From Trochalopteron elliotii (lineage: Eukaryota; Chordata; Aves; Passeriformes; Leiothrichidae), in the NCBI GenBank assembly GCA_024734555.1, contig JANPWX010000467.1:129833-193832 (forward strand): 64,000 nucleotides of DNA, given 5' to 3'. Under the pieces are notes generated by a model. That model made no database searches, had not been told where the DNA came from, and saw only the letters and a list, made by a program, of their open reading frames with translations. The translations under genes were made by a program, and so were the position numbers. Shown here piece by piece: positions 12,338 to 25,060 of this stretch. How positions within the stretch are numbered: the first letter of the stretch is position 1; every line of letters starts with the position of its first letter.

Positions 12338-15300
12338 CTGCAGAACACCAACACAGGAACACACTCAGGATAAACCCAGGCAGATCACACCCAAAATCTC
12401 TGCTCAGTCCTGGGCTTCCCAGCCAGGGCACCAGGACCTGGCACACACCCCCAGCACGACAGGAACCCCTCCCAGGGCTCATCCAGAACACAGACCTGTC
12501 CCAAGGAGCCCCAGGATTTCCCCCAGCCTCTGGAAGTGTTTGTGGAGCAGCCTGAAATGAGACCAGAAGTTCTGGTTGTATTTTGTACCTGCCACCCAAA
12601 CTCCAGTTGGTGCCACAAGCCCACTCAGGCCCACAGCTGGTAATACACTCAAATTTACAGCCCTCAGTGGCCACTTTATTCATTAAATGTTTTTAAGAGA
12701 TTTTGCCTCCTGCCACCACACAGTGAGGGTACTACAGCTGCTTTTGAAGCTGCAAAGGTGAGTAGTGAAGGAGGATGAACACTCCAAGTGAGGTAACTAC
12801 AAACAGCTCTGTGTGGAGATCAAAACTCAGTTTATTCTTCCTGCAGCAAGTCCTGGCTAAGTCCTGCTTGTGTCACATGCAGGTAACAGCAATTATCCAG
12901 GCAGTTCTGCTGCCTCAAGCAGACACAAGGGAGATCAGCCTCTCCCATAAACGACATGCTCACATCACAGAGGAGTGTTCCCAGCCTGGAGGGGCTCAGA
13001 GGAGAAGTTTCCCACACCAAGGCACTGGTGATCCCCTCTCCACGAGGATCCTCCTTTCTTGGACCTCCCCAGGCTATCAGCCAGCACAAGAAACACAACC
13101 CAACATGTTTTTTGTATGGTTTTATATATGGTCTAGGGGGCACAAGACATTAGAGGCCTCAGCACACACCAGGTCTCAGAGGTCGTGAAGGAGATAAAAT
13201 GAGGAGCAGGACCAGGGGAATGCTCAGACCCCAGCCAGCAGATGCACCATTGTTGGGCCCTCCCCATGCAATCCCACAGCTCTTCAAGGCATTGTTTTTT
13301 TCTCTCCTCAAAAAGCCAACCCTCAAATTCTGTCCTTCCCACCCAGAGAAAGGACAGGGTGAAGCCAACATCCCCCATGCTCCCCAATGCTCTGCACCAA
13401 GCCCATTGATCAGAAGAGCTGACCTAAAAGTCCTGACTTTCACACTCCAACAGGCATCACTTCTCAGCCAACTCTGTCCCTTCAGGCTAAAACTGTCACA
13501 CTAATGTGCTCTGTATCTCAGTGACCCACATTTTTGACACCTAAAAGTGGGCCAGAACAATCCCATGCTTTCGTCAGAGGGCAGCCAGGCCAAACACAGC
13601 CAGGCAGATCTGGCACATTGGTTCTCCAGCTGAGCTTGCAGCTGCCACAACCAAGAGCAAATTTATCCAGAGCACTTCAAAAACACCTCAAATCTTACAC
13701 TGTGTTTATTTAACTCCACAGCTTTACTGCAGAAGCAAACGTTTCATGGCTCAGGTCTTTAACACACTGCCCAGGAGAACAGCTGGTGTTTCCTTTCCTG
13801 CACTGAGAAAATGAAAAGTACCTGTGGAGCCATTCCCACCACAAACTGCAGACAGGGTTTTCTTTGGGAGCTCTTGCATCAGCCGTTACCAAGGCAGCTC
13901 AGTCACTCCACAGGGACAAATCCCAAGCTCTGTGGATGTGGAGCTCAGTATTCCTGCCCAAACTGCTGCAGCTCCATGGTGGAAGCAGACACCTGACAAA
14001 GCTCAGGTGTGTCCAGCAGCTCCTGGACAGTGATTCCCACTGCCAGGTCAAGGCACTTGCCAAGCACTGATCCAACCTTTCCATAAATCCCTTCAACCTT
14101 TCCCTGAACAGCTCTAAACCAGCAGGGAGCACATTCATCCCAGAATAGTTCAGATGAAGTACAACACAGGCTCAGCTCCCACAGCTCCAGAGGAGCTGAG
14201 CTCGAAAGGTGAGCAGCCAAGCTCAGGATGTGGCTAGAAGAAAGCCTGCACAAGGAAGCATCTTACATCATTTCCTAGAAGTAGCTGAGATAAGGCACAA
14301 GACTCCTTCCTGTCTGTTCACACGGGGCACGCCCTTGGAAATCAACATCCAAGGGATCCCTGCAAGCACAGCATGAACAGGAAGGGTTGCCTGGGGCTCC
14401 TAAGGACAGGAGGTGTGTTTGCCCCCCACTCCTTGCCCAAACACCTTTTCCTTTCACACACTGGAGGGAGGAGATTCAGCCCAGCACTCCCTCAGGCCCT
14501 GGGCAGGAATTTTTCCTTCCCAACACACCCAGATCTTCTCCAACTCTCTCATCCTGCCTTGGTGAAGTGGGTGGGAGGTCATGATTGCCTCTGCTCCATG
14601 TCTCCCACCATCCCTACTGCTGTCAGCAGGGATTTGGGATCTGCTGACTGCTCTGCATAAAGCCCTGCTGCAGAAGCCAATGCCAGCATGCACTGCTGAG
14701 CTCCAGCATCCATATCCTGCTTTTTGTCATTTGTATTCCCATGAGGGGCAGGAGAAGGGGTTAAGAGCACACAGACACCCTGCAAACATGGTGCTTCAGG
14801 GCCAAAGTATCAACCTGGGAGCTGGGAGATGCTGACAGCTTTCAAACCTGATCCCAGCACACATGTGGCCACGGGAAAATTCTTCACTCCACCAACCTTT
14901 GGCCATTCCCTCAGAATGATGGCACAGAAACAGGAATTGTGCAAGCAGGGAGCAAATCCCAGGAGTTACCAGAACACAATCAGACAATTCCACACAGCTC
15001 ACGTGTTGGAGAGGGGATGCCCACGGAATACTGAGAGTTTAACAAAAACTGCTTTGCCTCAGTCTTCTGCCTTTTGTCCCAGCCCCGGGAATTCTGTCAG
15101 GAGCTGAGAACCAGCACAGTCCTTCCCATTCAGGGCTTCTTTGCATACGTGGCACTTGCAGAATCCAGCCTTTGACAAACAACACTGAGCCTTTCAGGGA
15201 GCAGACAAGACAATGCAGCAGCGTCTTCCAGGGAAAATGAGAGCAGAGCTGCTGCCCACTCAGATTCATTCCAACACAGCTTAGCATTCACACAGTGCCC

Positions 15301-18300
15301 TGGGAAAACACAGCTCCGTGGGCACAGCTCCAGCTCCAAAGCTGCTCCCAGACAAGAACTACGCTCAAAACACCGGGGCTCCTTTCAAACCCCCCCCACA
15401 AAGTCAGCAGGACAGAGCAACTCTCCACTGTGAAAAGGAAGGAACTTTTCCACGCTGCAATGACTCTAAAAAACACAGTGTGGAGGTTAAGAGCTTGTCT
15501 AAATCCAGAGGGGTTTTGTACAGGACAAATCTGTTTTCCCACCTTGAAAGCATCCTTCAAACGAGAGGAGTAGTATCCTCCGGATACCACGAGAGCCAAA
15601 GGTTCAAGAATGCACCAGAAGTAACCAAACTAAAAACTCTTGCAGACAGTATTTTTCAAGTACTTCAAGGAATCTTGCGTCCAAGGCCAACCCCCAACCT
15701 GTCTGGAGCCACCTTCCAGCTAAGCCATGAAAACACAAACACAGCTTGAAATGTAACACAGTACCTTAAAAAAGCTTCCCGGGCTCTCCATGTGACGGGA
15801 GACTGCAGCGAAGCTTGGGATGAAATCTAAGACCAAAACACTCAGCCTGAAATCCAACACCGCGTCTCAGCTGGGTCCCACCCCTTCCCACAGCGGGGAA
15901 TCCACTCCTCCCAGCCCTCAGTCACTCAGTCCCTCACCCGTCACGGCAGGGATGACTTTGAGCACTGCAATTCACCCTGGATGTACCTGCAGCATCTCAA
16001 GTGGCTGCAGAAAGAATTCTTCCTGATTTTAATTGCCTCACACTCTCCCACTTACAGCCAGCTCATAAATACTGCCATATAAAGAGAATCCATGTTATTT
16101 CATGAACAGGGTGGTTTTCTGCACATTTTTCTGCTTTCTTCCTCACAACCCCACTTGCCCAATATTTTCAGACACCAAACATGAAAAATTTAGCAGAAGC
16201 AAAGCAAGGCCACTCAAACGGGACCAACCACAGGGCTGAACTCCCCCAGCTATGCTTGGCTGATCCCCCCCTCCCCTCCAAGGCACCACAAACGTCCACT
16301 GACCTTTGGAATTAAACAAGCAACCAGCTCAAAGAGGACTTGATCAAGAAATTCTGCCAAGCCCACATGTGGCCTTCAGTTCTCGAGATAACAGGCCACT
16401 CTGGCTATCACAAAACATCCAAGTCCCTGGTGGCTGCCAGTCCCCCTTCTGAGAGGCCATGACGGCGTCACCAAGTGCTGGCACCACCCAGAGCACAGCA
16501 GGACTGTCCACAACCAGCTCCTCTTCCTCTTCCCCCTTCTTGCTGATGATTCACAGCCAGAAAAGCAGAAGAAATCTTGTTTCCATCATTCTTCACCTTC
16601 TCAAGCCATGAGGACCAACAGGAAACCTCCAGCTCCTGAAGCTGTTGATTTTTCCCCACAAACCCCATCAAGACTCAAAGCAAAGTAATCCGAGCACTTC
16701 AGCCAAAACTCAGAGCAAATGTGCATGGTCTTATTAGAAGATGGGAAACAAACAAGCAGGAGCCACGGGTTAGATTTCCCCAATCAATTTGGGCTTGTTT
16801 TGCTCACGCTGGAATAGGAGCCGGCGGATTTTCAGACACCTTTGGATGTGTGCCTGCATGAAACTGAACCTCTGGGAAGTGAACCTTCTCCTGCAGTTCT
16901 ATTTTTGAACTGAATGTTCTCGAGTGAACCACAACAAATGCCTCCTTCTCTCTTACAACAGCAGCAAGGGAGCTTTCAGGAAGAGAAGAAAGTCACCGAG
17001 CACAGCGTCAGCACAACGCTCCTCGCTCTGCTGCAATAATAAATCCTGCATTTCCAATTTGGGCAGCACAGGAGGCAGGAGATAACCAATTCCTGCCTGC
17101 AGGAACCTGGGGCCAAGTTCAGAAAAGCCTTTAAGATAAACCAAGCACCACACAGCAAAGCCTTGTTATCTCAACAGCCTCATTAATCAAATATAACATG
17201 TCTGCTCTACACCACATGGCCAAGACTCATCTGTCTGGTGAATATTTGATATCCAGTCACAGGAAAACCCTTGAAGAGTGAGCCAGCACAGGGCCAGAAG
17301 CCTTGAAACCAGAAGAAATGCACTGATGCAAAAAGCCTCTTCTCAGAAATCAAGCTACAGCTACCAAAAGTATCAGAATTTTGTATTAAAAAACATTTAT
17401 TGCTTTCACAAACGTGGGAAGTTTCAGACATTTGACCTCTGTTCCCTCCCAAGTAACCTCACTGAAAGGACTGAAAAAGAAGAGTCTGGTGCTCCTGCTG
17501 GAGCTTCAGTACCTGCAGAGGTGAAGGAAAGGCTCCTGGAGATGTCCCCAGAACACTCTGGCCTGATCCCAGCTCTGTATCCAGGAACTCCAAAGGGATG
17601 AACCCACAGAGAGGAGTAAAGAGCAAAGTGAGAAGGGAACTCAGGCTGTGGGAAGGATATGCTTGTCCCTGCCTCAGTCTCTGCCCCCTCCTAGGCAGGT
17701 GTGACAGGAGCTCTGATCCTCACACCCATGCCAGGCTGGCACTGCCACGGGGCTGAACCCCTCTGGAGACCACCCAGCCTGCTCCACCTCCTCCAGCTCT
17801 GCTGCTTTCCCTTCAAACCTTGAGGAATGCCAGGGCTTCCCACCCAGCAGCAATGATTTACCTGAGAGGCTGGGGCACACACAGCACAGAGCCTGCACAG
17901 GGACAGCTCCACGTCCCCCTGCCACCCCAGCAATCCAAACCATCCTGATGACAACATCTCCTGGGAAGGTGGTGGCCAGAGGGTGACATGTTTCTGGACA
18001 CCACAGAATGACCAAGGAATTCCAAGGGAAAAGCACCTGGCATGCATTTCTGCCAAAAGGACTGAATTCTGCTGCTTTCACATCTCTGAAGTTCTACCAA
18101 GGCCAGGGATAGTAAATTGGATTTGAAAAATACCTCCCAAAATGGCATCACAGAGCAGCCCCCAGCAGAGAGGGGCTCTGCAGTGAGCACTTAACAAAAA
18201 GGATATTAAAAATAATCCCCCAAGTTCTGTGTTGATCAGGAGAAGGAACCAGCACAACCTTCCACTGAGCTGTGGGGACAGAAGAGCCCTCGAGGGACAC

Positions 18301-19078
18301 AACCACATTGTGAGAAATCTGCTCTGATGGCTCTGGCTGGCTTTGCCCTGGGGTCAGGGCAGCACAGCAGTGCAGGCAGTTTGCTGAACACACTCCCCAG
18401 TTGATCTTGATTATGTTTGTGGTGTCACAAACATCAAGGGCTGCAAAAATACCATTTCCTTTCTGCAGTCTGACTTTCCTGGCACCTCAAAGAGCCAACT
18501 GTAAAGGACTGAGGGCATAAACTGTACTTTGTTGCTGTACCTCTTGGCAGTCTGCTGCCAGCAGCATCTCCAGAGACAAGATTCCTTGTGACACCAAGGT
18601 CACAGACATCATCAGTCTCGTGCTTTCTCTCCACTTTCTTATTTTCCTTTCTCTTCTCTGCCCTTCTCCACCAAATGAGGAAGTATCTTACGCATCTGCA
18701 AAATCTAAAGAGTCAGGGAAAAAAAAAAAAGAGGGTTTTCCCCTGAAGAGGAAGGAAGGCGACTCAAACACTGACTCAAACACTGCCTCTGAACACTTCC
18801 TTCACTTCTGGGACTCCCAGTGACAAGTGGCATTAAATCTTCTCACCTGGGCTCTGCCTCCACATCTGCAACAATACAGAATGCACAGCCCAGCCAGGAA
18901 ACAGGACAGGGGATGTCTTCCAGGGCAGACCTAACACTGTTAATCCCAGATCCACACTATTACCCACCTCTGCCACATCCTGTGCAGCCACAGTTAACTG
19001 GCACCACCATCAACCAGCCTGTCTGTGCAGTCACACTACAAACACATCAAACTGACATTTAAATAAATAAATATAGAA

Positions 19079-19300
19079 GCACAGAATCATTCAGGTTGGA
19101 AAAGACCTCTGAGATCATCAACTCAACCTCTGACTATTCACAACCTTGTCAACCAGCAACCAGACCAGAACATTGAGAGCCACATCCAGGAGTTTCTTGA
19201 CCACCTCCAGGGATGGGGACTCCACCACCTTTCTGGGCAGCCCCTTCCAAAATATTTAAAAGCCTTCCAGTCTCTTTTCTGCCTTGGGACAGCTTCTTCC
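19079..19300 (-). mobile_element. CR1 LINE 3' fragment
   Basis: The text beginning cacagaatcattcaggttgg, followed by aaaagacctctgagatcatc, is the antisense of a CR1 3' tail. Diagnostic CR1 phrases for a scattered injury-free tail follow, such as gggatggggactccaccacc and gggcagccccttccaa. No reverse-transcriptase part is present. Confidence 0.85.
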
Positions 19301-19879
19301 TCTTACAGTTACTGATATCTCTAACAAAACACTGACCTTGGAAAGGCCACCAGCTCTCCGCAGTACCCAGGAATTGTTTCTTGGGGGGGGAGTTGGAAAA
19401 AAATGTGAAGGAAGAAAAAAAATTTCTGAAGTATCCAGGGAACTCTTCTACAGCAGTTTCTTGTATTTAAGCACCTCTCAGGAAACAAATGCCACAGGCA
19501 TCCAAAAGTGCCCTCCAGCCCCTGCACTTGTGAGGAAGTCAGGAGAGTGGCAGAGCAAAGAGAGAAGCCCTGAGTCACTCCCAGTGCAGCCTGGGCTGTG
19601 GGTGGTGGGAGAGCACAGCTCTCCTCCCCCTGGGAAGGAGAGAGATGTGTGGGTGGGAGTCCCCGGGCTGAGGCTGGCCCGGGGAATGTCTCTGCCCTGC
19701 CGGCAGTGCATCCTTTCCAGCACGTCTGTTGCAATTCGGGTCATGCTCATCACCCGGGCACGGGGCTGCTCGGCGCTGGGCACGTTCAGATACAACACAA
19801 CAGGGCTCGGAGGGAGAACAACCTCAGGGAAAAACCCTCCCTGAATTACCGACAAACACCCAACGGAGACCAGGGAACC

Positions 19880-20075
19880 ACAGGAAAGGACCTCTGAGAT
19901 CTTCTGTGACCAAACAGCCCCTTGTCACCCAGCCGGGCACTGAGCCGCACCGGCCTTTCCCTGAACACCCCCAGGGATGGTGACTGACTCCACCACCACC
20001 TCCCTGCCCACCCCAGCATCCAACCACCAATGCCGGGAGGAATTTCCTCCTAGAAAAGACGCTGTGTGCCCCGGG
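19880..20075 (-). mobile_element. Degraded CR1 LINE 3' fragment
   Basis: Remnants of the CR1 tail pattern are visible: aggaaaggacctctgagatc, then cccccagggatggtgactga and a cluster of ccaccacc. It is more diverged than the copy 0.6 kb to its left and ends just before the GC-rich gap region. Confidence 0.6.
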
Positions 20076-20099
20076 CATAGGATCCATCAGGGATTTGAC

Positions 20100-20800
20100 G
20101 AGAACTGAGGCAAACCACGCGTCCAGCTGCCTGCCAGTGACGGGAAAAGGCCCAGGCTGGGGGCCGAGGCCGGCAGAGCGGCGGGGAGGGCCCGGGGCNN
20201 NNNNNNNNNNNNNNNNNNNNNNNNNNNNNNNNNNNNNNNNNNNNNNNNNNNNNNNNNNNNNNNNNNNNNNNNNNNNNNNNNNNNNNNNNNNNNNNNNNNN
20301 NNNNNNNNNNNNNNNNNNNNNNNNNNNNNNNNNNNNNNNNNNNNNNNNNNNNNNNNNNNNNNNNNNNNNNNNNNNNNNNNNNNNNNNNNNNNNNNNNNNN
20401 NNNNNNNNNNNNNNNNNNNNNNNNNNNNNNNNNNNNNNNNNNNNNNNNNNNNNNNNNNNNNNNNNNNNNNNNNNNNNNNNNNNNNNNNNNNNNNNNNNNN
20501 NNNNNNNNNNNNNNNNNNNNNNNNNNNNNNNNNNNNNNNNNNNNNNNNNNNNNNNNNNNNNNNNNNNNNGGTGCCGGATCCCGGTGCCGCCGCTGATGGG
20601 CGTCGCGTTCTCCCCCGGCCTCCGTCCCGCAGGGTGAGGGGACCCACCCCGCTCGCTCCCATGCCACCGGCCCCCCTCGGGGTGAGGTGGTGCCGCTCTC
20701 CTCCCTTTGAGGCCTTGGGGAACTGCCCCTTGCCCGTCCTCCGCCGCTCTGTGCCCGGTGACCCGGACAGGGGCACACCCAGGCACGGGCACCGAAGGCC
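20100..20800. promoter_or_regulatory. GC/CpG-rich region, probable NDEL1 promoter
   Basis: The sequence on both sides of the gap is rich in CpG (gccggcagagcggcgggg on the left; gccggatcccggtgccgccg on the right), unlike the surrounding intron. It lies upstream of the NDEL1 ATG exon. A CpG island promoter with exon 1 inside the gap is an inference; no TATA box or start site can be shown. Confidence 0.55.
20199..20569. other. Assembly gap (371 N)
   Basis: A run of 371 Ns. Open frames drawn across it are artefacts. Confidence 0.99.
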
Positions 20801-20819
20801 CGGGACATCCCTCCCTCGA

Positions 20820-21005
20820 GATGCCTGGACACCCACCCCTGAGGGTTCCTGGAGATCCCCCCCTCGGGATCCCTGAACATCCCTCGGGATTGCAGGACAT
20901 CCATCCCTCGGGATTCCAGGACATCTATCCCTCGGGATACCTGGGCATCCCTCCCTCGGGGCCCTTGGACATCCATCCCTCGGGGCCCAGGACATCCCTC
21001 CCTCC
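20820..21005 (+). repeat. Short tandem repeat, about 24-bp unit
   Basis: Variants of catccctcgggattccagga recur about eight times, with length changes between copies. The array lies just beyond the GC-rich gap flank. Confidence 0.75.
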
Positions 21006-22677
21006 GGGCGAGCGCTGGAGCGGGCAGGGGCAGCTCCGCCTTCTTCCTCCTCATCCTGCGCTCGCTGCCTCGCTCCGCGCGCAGTTTCTCTGTCTACGGA
21101 GCAGGGAACTCTGTGAACAGAGGTTTTTGGAACTCCCGCAGGGACCCCCGAACTGAGCTTAGAAGAGCTGACAGCCCCCACGGCCGTCCCTGTCCATCGT
21201 GGCTTTCTCATTCCCTGTTTTGCCGGCACAGCGTGCCCCACTGGCTCCCCCGCTGTCCCATCGCTGCCCCATCGCTGTCCCCGTGCCCGGTGTGTCCCCG
21301 CAGTCCCCGGGCTGCTCAGGTTCCTGTGCAGGGCTTCCCGGGCGGGCCCTGCCCCGCAGCCGCCCCGCGGCTCCCCGGCACTGCCCCGATACTCGAGCCG
21401 GCTTTGCGTGTTTAATTTCCTGCCCTGTAATTATCTGCCCGGGCTGTCATTAGCGGCGGGCGGTGCAGCCGCGATGCCCTCGTGCTTCCCTTGCCGCGGG
21501 CCGGCGCTGCCGTGTCCCCAAACCGCATCTGGGACAGATGGGACAGCCAGTGTCCTCCGTGGGCACGGTGCCACCACGGCCACCTCTGTCCCCATAGCCA
21601 TGTCCCATCCATTTGTACACGGGGTTATCCATGCTCTTCCTGCATTTCGCATGGATTATTGCAGACAGCCCGAGGATGAAGAGCACACACCTCTCCCCAG
21701 CCGGGTGTCCAGCCAGCCGTGGCTGTCCCCTGACACCTGCACGGGCCTTTCTGGGTCACCCGGTGTGACCTGGCTGTTGCACAAGGCCACAAATGCTGCT
21801 GAGCCACGTCAGAGCACCGGGGCAGGACGTGCAACCCGGCACGGCCCCGAGACACCCGAATTAGAGGCTGTGCCAGGAGGGGAAGCCACGGCGTCCTGGG
21901 AGAAGTCATCCTGTGGTGACAAACTGCCCTTGGAGCCACCTCACCCCTCCTGGGAGCACAGCCTTGTTCCCAGGGCACCTTCCACTGCGTTCTCTGTTCC
22001 CAGAGGATGGTGCTGGTGCTGCCACAGCCGGGGCCACCTTCTGCCTCCCACTGACCATCCCCTGGGCTTGCTGACACCCTCTCTTGAGGGTGGGGAGGGA
22101 CATCGAGGTGGCTGTGCAGAATCTGGAGGTCTATCTGGGAGAAATCTCCTTTCCCAGATGCAGCCCTGAGCTGTTCTGAGTTGGGAAGAGCCAGAGCAGG
22201 TGATGCTGAGCTCTGGGGCAGGCCGGGTGTCCATCCTTGTGCTCTGGGGCAGGCTGGGTGTCCACCACTGCAGTCTGGGGTAGGTTTGGTGCAGGATTTC
22301 CCACTGCACTTCAGAAACCATAAGGAAATGTCATGCACTGTTTGCACCCTGCATCCCCCATGGCCTTGGTGCAGCTTTTTCCTCACTCTTCAATGACAAA
22401 GCAGCCCCTCTGAAGGGACAGAAATGTCGCTGTGAGGGAATGAGCCAAGCTGAGGTGTCCCTGGGGAGCTGTGGGGATGAGAGGGCTCTCTCTGCACATC
22501 TGTCTGCACCTCTGGCTGTTTGTCCATGGCAGGCAGGGGCCAGTGCTGCTCCACAGGAGATTTGGCATGCCTTGCTCTGCTGGGCTGGATGTGCATGGAT
22601 CTGCAACCATCCCATAACCAGAACACAGATCCTGACTCAGGAGGCAGCTGGAAATGAGCTCTGTGAACGAGGGGTTC
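21006..22677. other. Intergenic, no gene recognised
   Basis: The stretch is GC-rich up to about 21.5 kb and then ordinary. Open frames in several phases show no conserved family motif, and none ends in a convincing splice pattern. Confidence 0.5.
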
Positions 22678-23530
22678 TTCTTTATAGAAAAGCCAAGGCT
22701 GTGTGTCTGTTCAACCCTAAATTAATTCCCCAATGAATTAATTTACCCATTGGGATAATTTAATAATTTAATAATTTAATTTTCCATTGGGATAAATCCC
22801 AATGGGTAAATTAAATTATTTCCTCCCTACGAAATATATGTATATATATGCACACACACATATATATACATATATACACATTCTATATATATAGAATGTG
22901 TATATATGTATAAATGTAAGTAGATATGAATGTATATAGATATAAATGTGTATATATATAGATATGTATATAGATGTATATACATATACATAGTAGTATA
23001 TTAATATACTATATATGGGGATATATGTGTATATCTATATATACACACATACATATATTCCCATATATATTAATATATAATTTATAAATTATATTTTAAA
23101 TATAATTTCCCATTAATCCAAATCCCTTGGCTTTATAGAAAAGCCGAGGCTGTGTCTGTTCAACCCTAATGGATTTATCCAATTAAATTAAATTATTTCC
23201 TCCCTACTATATATATATATACACACACACATATACATATACACACACATATACATATAAATACATTCTAGATATATAGAACGTATATATATAATGTATA
23301 TAGATATGAATATGTATATATATAGTAGTGTGTGTGTGTGTGTGTGTATATATACAGACATATATCCCCATATATATTATACTAATATATAATTTATAAA
23401 TTATATTTGAAATATGATTTCCCATTAATCCCAATCCCTTGGGGGAAAAAAAAAGCGCCAAGGCTGTGTGTCTATTCAACCCTAAATTAATTCCCCAAGG
23501 AAATTAATTAATTCCCCAAGGAATTAATTC
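22678..23530 (+). repeat. AT-rich block with a triplicated anchor
   Basis: An anchor reading tttatagaaaagccaaggct, then gtgtctgttcaaccctaa, starts at 22678 and 23132 and returns in altered form near 23445. Between the copies are long (TA)n and (CA)n tracts with palindromic tatata arms. The anchor-to-anchor distances are about 453 and 315 bp. Confidence 0.85.
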
Positions 23531-23689
23531 ACCACCGACCCACGAAGCAGCACCCCCCTGGCTTCTTTTCTGTCCAGTGGGATCCTTTAAACCCCACCCT
23601 GTGCTCCTCGTGCCTCTTTTCCCAGGACCAGGCACGGATGCCAGCAGCTTCATCAAAGCCACCTTTGCGAGCCGGCTGGTGACAAAGGC

Positions 23690-23960
23690 CGGGCGCTGCG
23701 GGGGCTGCGTTTCCCAGGGGTGCGGGGTGCCCGCCTGGTTAACAGCGGGTTTAAGTCAATGTTTGCTCCGAGGTCAGCCCCGCCCGCCCCGCATTGTGCG
23801 CGGGGCTGTTCCCACGCGGCCGCCGCGGGCCGGGCGCTGCCGCCGGCACAAAGGAGCAGTCACTCAGCATTAGCGGCCGCACAATGCGCCTCCTGCTGCA
23901 CCCAGAACCCCTCCCGGAAAGGCCGCGGAGAGACTCCCGGGATCCTCCCGCATTCCGGCA
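23690..23960. other. Isolated GC/CpG island
   Basis: Dense CpG with blocks such as cacgcggccgccgcgggccg lies between AT-rich DNA and an LTR. The 9-mer gcattgtgc near 23.79 kb recurs inverted as gcacaatgc near 23.88 kb. No recognised exon is attached. It could be a promoter for an unseen transcript. Confidence 0.5.
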
Positions 23961-24003
23961 AAAGGGGGGCTCTCCCTGGGGCGGTGTGGGAATCGGCCAG
24001 GGG

Positions 24004-24614
24004 TGTCCCACTGATTTATTAAAAATATGGATATTGATCTAATACCGATATCCAGCTATAACGGACAAAGAGTCTCTAACAGATTAAAGTTACAAAGTGT
24101 ATGTTTATTACGACCCCGGGCGGCGTGCGGGGAGAGCTCCCAAATACACACACAGCAATTTACAGATGATCACAGGGGCTTTTTATGTACAGGAGTAGTG
24201 AATACCCAAAACACAAATGCATATTCATAACTCTGGTACATCCCATTCCCCGCTCCATATGGTAATTAGCCAAAAGGCCATTAAGCATGAGGAGTTTGTT
24301 CTTTGAAATGGGTCGGGGGTCCTTTTTATGGGGCGGGGTCTCAAAATGATGAAGTAAATGGGTCTTCCTCGCTTTGACTTTTTAACCTTTTAGTGTTACG
24401 TGACAACTGAATCCTGTTTTTCCAGGACTGTTTGATTTATGATTGTATTGCATTCTTGGAGTCTATTGATTAGTCAGAACACATAAACAGGCCTCATGAT
24501 TTATCAGTTCCTTAAATCCAGCTTCTGTTAATAGAGGGAAGTTTATCTATCTTACCTCAGCAATATCTAGTTTAACTAAAGTCCTTAATTCTTAAAAATT
24601 AATGTCTCACCACA
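24004..24614 (-). mobile_element. Probable solo LTR of an endogenous retrovirus
   Basis: Read on the minus strand, the block begins TGTGGTGAGACATTAATTTT and carries a TATA-like ACATAAAAAG near 24.18 kb and AATAAA at 24109-24104, in that order. This is the U3-R-U5 order of an LTR. Its base composition differs sharply from the flanks. No gag, pol or env sequence adjoins it. I could not find a clean target-site duplication, so the ends are approximate. Confidence 0.65.
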
Positions 24615-24849
24615 GCCTGTGTGTGGGTGGGAGGATTCTGGTGCAGGGAGACTCAAAAGGGAGACAGGGCGGGTGTGGAGTCCTGGGGGATCAGTTATGG
24701 GCTGGGAATTATGGATCCAGACATGGGGCCCTTCAAGGTGCAGGTAACCTGGGAATTACCTTGGAGAGGCACCGGTGAAAGTCCAGGAGGGAGAAATGAC
24801 CACTGGGACTGGTGTTTGGAGAAGAGCAGGGATTTCCTCACTAATCCCT

Positions 24850-25060
24850 GTCTTGAAGGGTTTTCCCAGACCACAGAATCCAAGCTGTGCCCAAGCCCCA
24901 CCTTCTCACCAGCTTAGAGCACTGAGTGCCACATCCAAGTGTTCCTTGGACACCTCCAGGGGTGGTGATTCCACCCTGAGCATTCTGCTCAGTGCCTGCC
25001 CACCCTTTCAGTGCAGAAATTCTTCTTGATGTCCAGCGAGTTATCCTTGCCTTATTTTGA
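24850..25060 (-). mobile_element. CR1 LINE 3' fragment
   Basis: Antisense CR1 tail phrases appear: cccagaccacagaatccaag, then gacacctccaggggtggtga and cagaaattcttcttgatgtc. The copy is diverged and truncated. Confidence 0.65.

Larger units (their letters stand above)
12338..20198 (-). other. NDEL1 first intron and 5' flank
   Basis: This is a 7.9-kb stretch without coding potential on either strand. Its features are two degraded CR1 tails near 19.1 and 19.9 kb and short poly-A and poly-G runs. It must contain the intron upstream of the ATG exon. I could not place the untranslated first exon, which probably lies near or inside the gap that follows. Confidence 0.6.

Noticed and set aside
20087..21241. 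Open frames of 334-384 codons on the minus strand near 20-21 kb
   Set aside because: They run through 371 Ns and a 24-bp tandem repeat. There is no conserved motif.
24004..24614. Target-site duplication for the LTR at 24 kb
   Set aside because: Several possible TG/CA end pairs were tested by eye; none gives matching 4-6-bp flanks.
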